A stretch of 27,500 nt of DNA, from positions 42,728,845 through 42,756,344 of the forward strand of contig CM031611.1 of the NCBI GenBank assembly GCA_018398815.1. Reading direction: 5' to 3'. The stretch's first letter is position 1. Each line of letters opens with the position of its first letter. Made by a program: the position numbers and the translations under genes. This document shows positions 20,604 through 27,500 of the stretch, in pieces. The DNA is from Conus ventricosus. Lineage: Eukaryota > Mollusca > Gastropoda > Neogastropoda > Conidae. The notes under the pieces are model-generated. The model saw only the letters and a list, made by a program, of their open reading frames with translations. It was not told the origin of the DNA and did no database searches.

Positions 20604-20697
20604 AAGAATGTGTCAGTGGAAAGATTGTCGGAATAAAGAGCATGTGAGAGAAGAATGTGTCAGTGGAAAGATTGTCGGAATAAAGAGCATGTGAGAG
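20604..20697. repeat. Perfect 47-bp tandem duplication
   Basis: AAGAATGTGTCAGTGGAAAG begins both copies, at 20604 and 20651, and the copies are identical through 47 bases. Such identity suggests a recent duplication or an assembly artefact. Confidence 0.9.
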
Positions 20698-20849
20698 AAG
20701 TACTGGATCCACAGATCTTAGCTGTCGTTACAGGTATGGATTACAATGGAGCTGGATAGGGAAGTTCTTAAACTCGCATCACACATGGAAGTCAGTTACA
20801 ACATTACTGACAATTGGAAATGTAGATCACTACTGTCCTAGTAATCTCA

Positions 20850-21680
20850 CTAAATTCGGAATTTTTAAAAAAGTTTCAACTTGTATTTGAAAGATATAAA
20901 CGATTCCCCAAAAAGTTAAGGCTACAAAACTGTCCACAATACGCACAAAATCATTATTTTGCAGCGACAATAAACATTCGTCTGACTTCTTTAGAAGAAA
21001 CAAGTGGATTATACACAACGCTCAATACATTGCAGGTTTATGTAAAAACGACAGTAATTATCTGTCATTTGATGAACATATTAATACCATAAGATCCAAC
21101 TTTTTGACTGATGCAGCAGTCATCAAAAATGTATAAAATTCATTTGTGGACTAAAGATTAGCTTAAACAATAATCAGAAGGCAAGTTTGTCAACTGTCAA
21201 AAGTTTTAAAGATTCTATATTCAAAGACAAAAAGGGAAAAAAGTGCATTATAATATGCTACACATGACAAAATTAAGCCAAAATGCTTTAAGATATAGAA
21301 CGAGAACTATAATCCTCAAAGTAATTGGCAGGTAAATTTCAAGAAGATTCAAAATAAAAGAAAATAAATGAAAGTGGTTCGATATCAGACGAGTACATAA
21401 AATTCAATCAACAAATATAATATTGGCTTCCATGAGGAATAGAACAAACAACAAATGTAGTCTTTGCCATGAAGAACAGATAACATTGAACTCATATCTG
21501 GAGCTGTGTGCAATCAATTCAGCTTTTGACAACACGTCCAGTCTGCCTTAGACAACCCATGCGATAACAGTGACAGTTTCGGAATACGCACGTATTTTAA
21601 TGTTTGGAAAAGATAATGATTTCCAGTCTCATTAAATATTTCTTTTCGTTCTGTCGGTAGCAAAGTTCTATATTTATAAG
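20850..21680 (+). pseudogene. Decayed retroelement remnant with Cys/His motif
   Basis: In one plus-strand frame CSLCHEEQITLNSYLELC (21456-21509) resembles the Cys-x2-Cys…Cys knuckle at the end of some LINE proteins, with Ser-Tyr where His is usual. In the same frame, after one stop at 21552-21554, EYARILMFGKDNDFQS follows at 21582-21629. Such a short aliphatic 'FGK' segment is common just after that knuckle. The upstream 600 bases have coding-like patches in several frames and many stops. The element type is not determined and the left limit is a guess. Confidence 0.4.
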
Positions 21681-22261
21681 TGTAAAATAAATAACAGCAT
21701 TTCTCACTTCAATTCTTTTAAAAAGGTCTATAAGACAAGATGAAATTAAAAAAAAGATTCACTGATTTTATAAGCTTTAACTCTTTCTGATTCCATGCCA
21801 ACCCGCACTTATAAAACCTTTCATCGAAAGTAGAGAAAAGAACCAACTACCCCCCCCCCCCCAAAAAAAAAAAGAAAGAACAACAACAACAAACAAACAA
21901 CAAATAATCACAGGACCAGAAGACCTGTAAACAAGTGTATTTTTCTGCCTGTATTCTACCGAGCAATTACTACATAAGCAAGCAATTTATTTAGTGACTT
22001 TATTATAAAGAAACTATATGAGCTACATGCTTGTGGTAAACATATTGTATTTAAGGATGTCACTGCACACGTTTTGATTGTATTAACCATAGGCAACTGA
22101 ACGTACGTTTTTTGTCTTGTTTATTTAAAAATGTTGCTGGTTTCTACTCATTTTTACTTTTCTTCCTCTATGTAGTCTGTCAATTTTATTTCTTTTCTTT
22201 TGAAACGTGATTAATCGTCATCAAACCTCGCATTGCATATTGACGTTTCATACACTTTATA
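21681..22261. other. No gene seen
   Basis: AT-rich sequence with a C run at about 21850-21862 followed by A and AAC tracts. No supported gene. Confidence 0.55.
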
Positions 22262-22580
22262 ATTAAAGTTGTCAGTACGGGGCTTAGTAGGGGGTGTCCG
22301 GCATATATTTGATCTGAAAAGGCACCATTGAACACCATCGAAGTGACTTGGCAGCAGTGAAGTGTCTACTCTGGTGGTTGCCTTTGTACGACTTGACATT
22401 GACCGCTTCCTATGGATTGTCCAGTGCAATGACTGCAGCAGCTGCTCTGGCTTTGGACGGAGGTCGGAATGAGCAGCGTGGGTGCAATGTCACTGGGGTA
22501 TCACAGAAGATAGAACAGCAAAACAACAACAACAATAACAATAACAACAACAACAACAACAGCAGCAACCACCACCACTA
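22262..22580 (+). mobile_element. Element B, solitary copy with (AAC)n tail
   Basis: TTGTCAGTACGGGGCTTAGT, AGGCACCATTGAACACCATC, GACTTGACATTGACCGCTTC and GGTCGGAATGAGCAGCGTGG occur in the same order in the second half of the insert at 6802-7685 (minus strand, about 7090-6840). The 3' end here is an (AAC)n tail (22518-22560). The homology stops on the left at about 22262 while the other copy continues, so this copy seems 5'-truncated. I found no clear target-site duplication. The element encodes nothing recognisable. Confidence 0.75.
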
Positions 22581-23630
22581 CTAAAGTACATCATACAGGT
22601 TCTTTAGACGCCAATGTCTGGAAGGCATTCAATGTTGGGTCCGTGATCGATATTAGTAACAAAATACTATTTCACACGGCCTTTACAAGGCCACTATATC
22701 AATATCTAGACGAGAATGAATATCAAAGTTTCTAATACAAATTTGACAAGGTATTATTTCACAGTGTATTCACAGGGTCATTATCTGCAAGTGATTCGAT
22801 GATCTGGCCTCTGATATACAAATAAGAAAATTCTGCCAGAGAATTTGCTGGCAAACGAATGCAAACGTTTCCAAATCTGGAGCCCATTTCTTTTTTTGGG
22901 TGGGATGTGTCAAACGTGCTGGCACCGTGAGTTCTGTACCAGGTCTGTTTGCATTTCGAATACATCATTTACACTTTTGTTCAGAAGTAAACCCTCTAAT
23001 TAAAGTGCACAAAATAAAAGGAATTATCCTCACGTAGTGCACTCCGGCCACAAAAATAATAATTTCGCTAAATAAAAGTATACGTACAAACAGCCAATTC
23101 TTTTTGATACACTGATTGTAAACTAAAGCCAGACTAAGAGTTCAATCTCCTTCAGTGAACTTAAATTTGTGGAAGTACATAGTACACCCGTTAAAAAATT
23201 GAAAGCTCTTAACAACAGCGCTAAATGTTCGTTCTTTTTAACAATAAAATGTATCAATTTAAACAGAAAATGGTTGTTGAACAAAAAAGTGCTCAAAAGC
23301 AAAACAAATAAGTCTACTTGCTGAACTGCAATTTCTAAAGCAAGAAAACGAATCTGATTAAACTAAAATGTAATTTTGGGACAAAAATAGATCTTGTGAA
23401 ATTAAACGTACACCAAAGCCACACTCATCAGTCTTCTTGATAACTAAAATGCTTTAAATCGACAACAATCTTTTTGATCAAATTCAAAGATCAACATTGA
23501 AAAGACGTAAAATTCCCATTACGTTTCAAAACGGAGTGACTGAGGGCGGAAAAGGAAGCAAAATTTAGAAAAAGAGGGAGTTAGTTACCGCCAAGGACGC
23601 AGACAAACAGAATACAGGACAAGACACAAT
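22581..23630. other. No gene seen
   Basis: AT-rich sequence (frequent AAAA and TTTT words) without recognisable coding, RNA or repeat units on either strand. Confidence 0.5.
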
Positions 23631-23631
23631 G

Positions 23632-23657
23632 CATTTGACCTCTTGGGTCTTCTTCAG
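23632..23657 (-). other. Hammerhead-ribozyme-like core, degraded
   Basis: On the minus strand CTGAAGA is followed by AGACC, a short loop (CAAGA), GGTC and AAAT. CTGANGA plus a stem-loop plus GAAA is the hammerhead catalytic core. Here the second box has lost its G. Similar motifs mark the terminal repeats of Penelope-like retroelements. Flanking stems I and III were not convincing. Confidence 0.25.
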
Positions 23658-23796
23658 GCGAAAACAAATAACATTTAGGACAGTGAAAACGAAGAACGAA
23701 AAACCCCTTATCTTCTCATGTCCGCCACAAGATCAAAATGGCCGCCGGACAGAAACGAGGCCACCCAGGAGGGGATCATGGGAGAGGAAATAGTGA

Positions 23797-23841
23797 GGGG
23801 AGGGGGGAGGAGGGCGGGAGGGAGAAGGGAAAGGGGAGGGG
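23797..23841 (+). other. G-rich tract with quadruplex-forming pattern
   Basis: At least eight runs of three or more G are separated by one to four bases, within a purine-rich stretch beginning near 23768. The pattern meets the usual G-quadruplex rule several times over. Just upstream, TGTCCGCCA and TGGCCGCCGGACA form an imperfect inverted repeat (about 23720-23753). Confidence 0.65.
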
Positions 23842-24779
23842 TGTGAAACAATGGGTATTGTAGCTTGTTTTGATGAGTAGTATTATATATTCGTGACGGT
23901 AGTGATTATGGTGGATCGATAATAGTGCTTAGTAGAGCAAAAAACAAAACAAAACAAAAAAATAACACCCCCCCCCAAAAAAAAAAATCAATCAATAAAT
24001 AGATAAGCGACTGTAATGGGTGGTGATGGTGATGATAGTAGTTATGTGTGGGTAGTTGTACGTGGGGGTGTGAGTAATGCTAATAATGTCAGGTGTAGCA
24101 GGAAAAAACATATATAAATGATAATAATACAAAAATATATAAAAAAAATAAAGTGAAATAAATGAAGATAAAAATAATGTTTAATAATAATAATAATAAT
24201 AATGATAATATAATTAAAAAATGATAAAATGAAATGAAATAAAATAAAGTAAAATAGATGGAGGGTGGCTGCAACTTCTGTATGAAGATGGGTAGTGGAT
24301 GGTATGGTGGTGGTGTGTATGTATGTGTGTATGTATGTATATATTTTCCTAGACACCAAAAGTAACTTCTGATTTTCTCTCAATCAGCTGCCCATCTAAT
24401 GTTAAAATGTAATAACATTACATCCATTCGTTGTTTTTTCACGAATGTGCTTGAATTGTTCCTTTTTATTTCTATTAATTCTATGTCTTTTTTTCCCGCA
24501 TATTCTGTGTTACTTATCTGTCTTCATCCGCCTATTTCTATTTTTTTTCCATTATAGCATACATCATTTCTCTTTGATTTTACATTCATCAGCAGGAAGT
24601 CAAGAAGACATCAGGGATGCAAAATCGTGTACATCTTCATTACATGTTCTTTCATCGCATTTACCACATAAGTTTTGACTTTTTCAGTTCGGTCTTCATG
24701 TCTATTTCATCTAACTTTATCTTTAATAGAATACTTGTCATTTCCAAAAGATGCTATACGTGACTGTTTCTTTAAAGTT
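23842..24779. other. Low-complexity AT-rich sequence, no gene seen
   Basis: Short AAAAC, (GAT)n, (AAT)n (about 24180-24206) and GTAT tracts alternate. Open frames here are low-complexity artefacts. Confidence 0.6.
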
Positions 24780-25364
24780 CAGTTTTAATTACATAACAGG
24801 ATGAATGATCCAATGCTATCATTCAATATCTGCACAATCTGAAAATGAAACAATTGAATATGAAATGAGGAAAATATGTCACTAGCCTGTCGAAAGGGAT
24901 TCGTCCTCCCTCCTCTGTGTATAGCAGGGACATTCTGGGTTTAAATCTCTCCAAATGGCGTTTAGATCCAAACTTTTGGTCATGGTTTAACTATTTTTCT
25001 CGCTTTTGGATACTTTCCCTGTTTCTAGTTATAGTACTCCATCTTAGGTCCGAGAACTGCATTAACATTTCCGGCCATTCCAACATGTTCAGCATTCATC
25101 TCATTAACCTTCTGTTTAAGGTTATTACAGAATTCCAGATTACATTTGGTGGGTTTTTTATACTCTCCATCACTTTTGTTCAGTCAGTGAAGATACTGTT
25201 GTAATGATGTATTGCTACAAGAATAACAGTGTAATGTCTGGTATTATCTTTAACAATATTTTTATTTTAAACTCAAAATTGTTATAAAATAGAATTGCGG
25301 CTCCTCTTGAGCTTGGTTTTAAACTTGAAAAATATCTCTGCTGTCACCATTCTGCTATAACATG
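24780..25364 (-). pseudogene. L1-type LINE endonuclease domain remnant
   Basis: Across several minus-strand frames the expected order of an L1-type apurinic-like endonuclease is preserved. SSRGAAILFYNNFEFKI lies at about 25313-25260; NNLKQKVNEMNAEHVGMAGN then VNAVLGPKMEYYN at about 25115-25020; PKARK at about 25000; AIWRDLNPECPCYT at about 24960-24917; FRQA and DIF at about 24895-24870; and a DHS motif near 24810. The GDFNAVL signature has become GNVNAVL, with the catalytic Asp lost. Stops and shifts are numerous. The reverse transcriptase does not follow, so only the endonuclease survives. In L1 elements this domain nicks the target DNA to start integration. Confidence 0.7.
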
Positions 25365-25451
25365 TTTTCCCATTTTTTCGGTATTTTGCAAACGTAAACG
25401 GGATATTTGTCATTTCTCAAATAATGGAAGGCCCTGACAATTTCCTACCCC

Positions 25452-25579
<128 letters not shown>

Positions 25580-26280
25580 TATATCTCTATCCATTTTGTC
25601 AAATGTTTTCAGTGAACAATGAAAAACCACATACTCTCTTCTAAACACCCTACGTCAAAAATCCGTCATGTACACTGATGGATTACATTTATCCAACCCA
25701 ACAGACTGCAACACAGTTTTAATGGGAAAAAAATCTTAAGAGACATGGAAAAGAAATGTGCATACCTGTAAACGCAATTTGAACATAGATGTGGGGATAA
25801 AAAGCAATAAAGGTGATTAATATGTAACAAGCTAGTTCTCAAGCACTGAACATGCGTCTGCATAAATACTCACAGAGAGGAAAATCAGAGAGTGCTGAAA
25901 TCTTTTATCGCCACACAAACTTTCTGAAACAGTTTGCTGTTTATAAGCACTCACAGTTAGATGTGTATACAAGCGTGCGTACGTCCTTTCGTTTGAGCAC
26001 ACGTGAATGGTATGCATACGTACATGTTCACATGGCTGTGATACACAACAAAACAAGTATCTGACATATTTTAGCAAGTAAGCTTTTGGAACATGGCAAA
26101 ACTGGGAAAAAAATCCTCCAAAGATGTACAAAATAATCACCCAATACGGTATGTTCATTAACCATGCACGCTTACGAAAAATCATCCGCGAAAGATCGAA
26201 TAAATTTACAAATGATAACAAAAAGGTCAACTGCCGGCATCCCGGCAGCAGACGTCACAATGTTTGGAGTCCACCAAACT
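25580..26280. other. No gene seen
   Basis: AT-rich sequence; the 132-residue minus frame at 25832-26230 has no recognisable motif and is probably chance. Confidence 0.5.
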
Positions 26281-26400
26281 GTGTTTGTCAATCATTCTTC
26301 CACTGGCGGAAGTCTATGAAGTATTTTGAACTTTAACCTTTGTTTGTACAATCATTCTCCCAGTGGCAGAAGTCTATGAAATAACCCAACCTGAAATCAT
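26281..26400. repeat. Imperfect 60-bp tandem duplication
   Basis: TTTGTCAATCATTCTTCCAC…GGAAGTCTATGAA at 26284-26320 recurs as TTTGTACAATCATTCTCCCA…AGAAGTCTATGAA at 26343-26380, offset by 60. The two share the order but differ at several positions. Confidence 0.7.
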
Positions 26401-26654
26401 CTTCACTGTACATGCAAAAATTGTATTCCATTAATTCATTGAATAATCAGATGTGAGAACATCAATCCCAACTTTTAATAGAAATAAATTTCAGAAGCCT
26501 CTGAATTCACTATATCTACCATTCATATTTACCAGCAGCATACACCATTCCTTAAAAAATGCTGCTTTTTCTGTTCCTAAGAAAGTCGTAGAACATAATT
26601 TTTACAAAAAAATCACCTCTATTTAAATGAAAACACAAATCGATGTATTTCATT

Positions 26655-27057
26655 AAGATGGTGGTGTATACCTGCCGCTGTGGCGAAGTGGTTAGCGTCG
26701 TGGACTCCCGGCTGGGAGGTCGTGGGTTCGATTCCCATCAGAATCATGTGGGATTTTTCTGCCCCGATCGGCTCCTACCCAGAGTTAAGTTTGCTACAGG
26801 CTCAGTTAGGAAGACTGGGACCACATAGTCGAGTCCAGTTTCATCCACTTAATGGATGCATCTCTGAAAGTGTTGCTTAAATTTCCTGACCAACACTGCA
26901 GGTGTCTGGATCTCTCGGGCCTGGTTGACACCGGGATATATTATGAAAGGAAGCGTAAGGCACAGCCTGTCATGCAGTCTCAGACCTGAATGGAAATCCG
27001 TAGCATCATCATCATCCTCATTCTCATCGATCAGCATAAAAAAGATGGTGGTGTATA
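26655..27057 (+). mobile_element. Complete tRNA-derived SINE, family S1, with 16-bp TSD
   Basis: AAGATGGTGGTGTATA occurs at 26655-26670 and 27042-27057. Between the copies lies a SINE with the A-box region TGGCGAAGTGG (about 26682-26692) and B box GGTTCGATTCC (26725-26735). A body of about 280 bases follows, and the 3' part (ATCATCATCATCCTCATTCT) ends in a short A run. It aligns throughout with the SINE half of the insert at 6802-7685. The tRNA ancestor is unclear. The intact target-site duplication points to a fairly recent insertion. Confidence 0.9.
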
Positions 27058-27500
27058 TTTTCCAATATGACATTTTATTTTCCCCTTTAGAATATTCGGA
27101 AACTCTACAATTTGTTTTGGATAGATTTGCCAATCCAGGGTACATGTTGGAAGTCCACTGAGTCAGTCTGAATCCAGTTTTTGTCTCTGGAGTCAGCTAA
27201 TCGTCATGGATGATATGAAAAACCAAACATTTCAGTCCTGCTATCTTGTATGGTTCGCAAACCATTTATTTCTTAATAACACATCTTTTGCCATTTCATA
27301 GAAAATCTTACAAAAATTCTCACATTAAAAAAAAAGTTTGTTCAGTGCATTTGGCAACCAGAGACTTTTATCCTGTAATTTCTTTTCTGAGACTGTTAAC
27401 TGCCCTTATCCGCAATCTTATCAGCATAGGTCGTCACTGCAGCTAAAAAAATCTTACGTTTTCTCTATACCTTGTTAATTTTGTGTCTACTGATCCAAGT
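27058..27500. other. No gene seen
   Basis: AT-rich sequence with an A run near 27327-27335. No supported feature. Confidence 0.5.

Noticed and set aside
25832..26230. A 132-residue minus-strand open frame as a gene
   Set aside because: No domain, no coding-like composition and no neighbouring exon; it is likely chance in AT-rich DNA.
26672..26745. tRNA gene
   Set aside because: It lies at the start of a retrotransposed SINE with target-site duplications and has no clean cloverleaf.

Overview
The window is animal nuclear DNA, most probably from a mollusc and perhaps a gastropod. It is AT-rich, gene-poor, and full of (CA)n, (AGT)n and (ATC)n microsatellites, tRNA-derived SINEs and broken LINEs. 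The mollusc call rests on the one clear host gene, a receptor resembling the snail GRL101 family, and on the style of the repeats. The species is not determined.

Left end (about 1-3870, minus strand): most of a large receptor gene. In protein order it carries CUB-like segments, a degenerate LDL-receptor class A (LDLa) repeat, a C-type-lectin-like domain, further LDLa repeats, about seven leucine-rich repeats, a cysteine hinge and a seven-helix GPCR domain. A poly(A) signal follows the stop codon. The signal peptide and first exon(s) are not visible. The frame is broken at five places, each explained by one missing base, so I read this as a real gene with assembly errors or a very young pseudogene.

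3870-9750: a 1-kb tail-to-tail inverted pair of tRNA-derived SINEs (4309-5308), a degenerate ~50-bp minisatellite (about 5960-6545), a 60-bp duplication, and a hybrid retrotransposed insert flanked by a 15-bp target-site duplication (6802-7685). A rearranged LINE reverse-transcriptase fragment (7847-8520) and a short tandem duplication with CRE-like and CCAAT sequences (8654-8730) follow.

9750-18315: microsatellites, a 42-bp tandem repeat (10390-10860), an unidentified decayed coding stretch (12638-13085, minus), a compound (AGT)n/(GGT)n tract, and an I-like LINE 3' portion with an intact RNase H domain (14294-15481). A long diverged 45-bp satellite (about 16130-17640) is interrupted by the C-terminal remnant of another LINE (about 17080-17480, minus).

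18315-27500: an (ATC)n block, a decayed retroelement remnant near 21456, a lone copy of the second half of the hybrid insert (22262-22580), a G-rich tract (23797-23841), an L1-type endonuclease remnant (24780-25364, minus), a (CA)n array and a complete SINE with a 16-bp target-site duplication (26655-27057). I see no bacterial-type operon, CRISPR or defence system. Apart from the receptor, the window is repeat biology.
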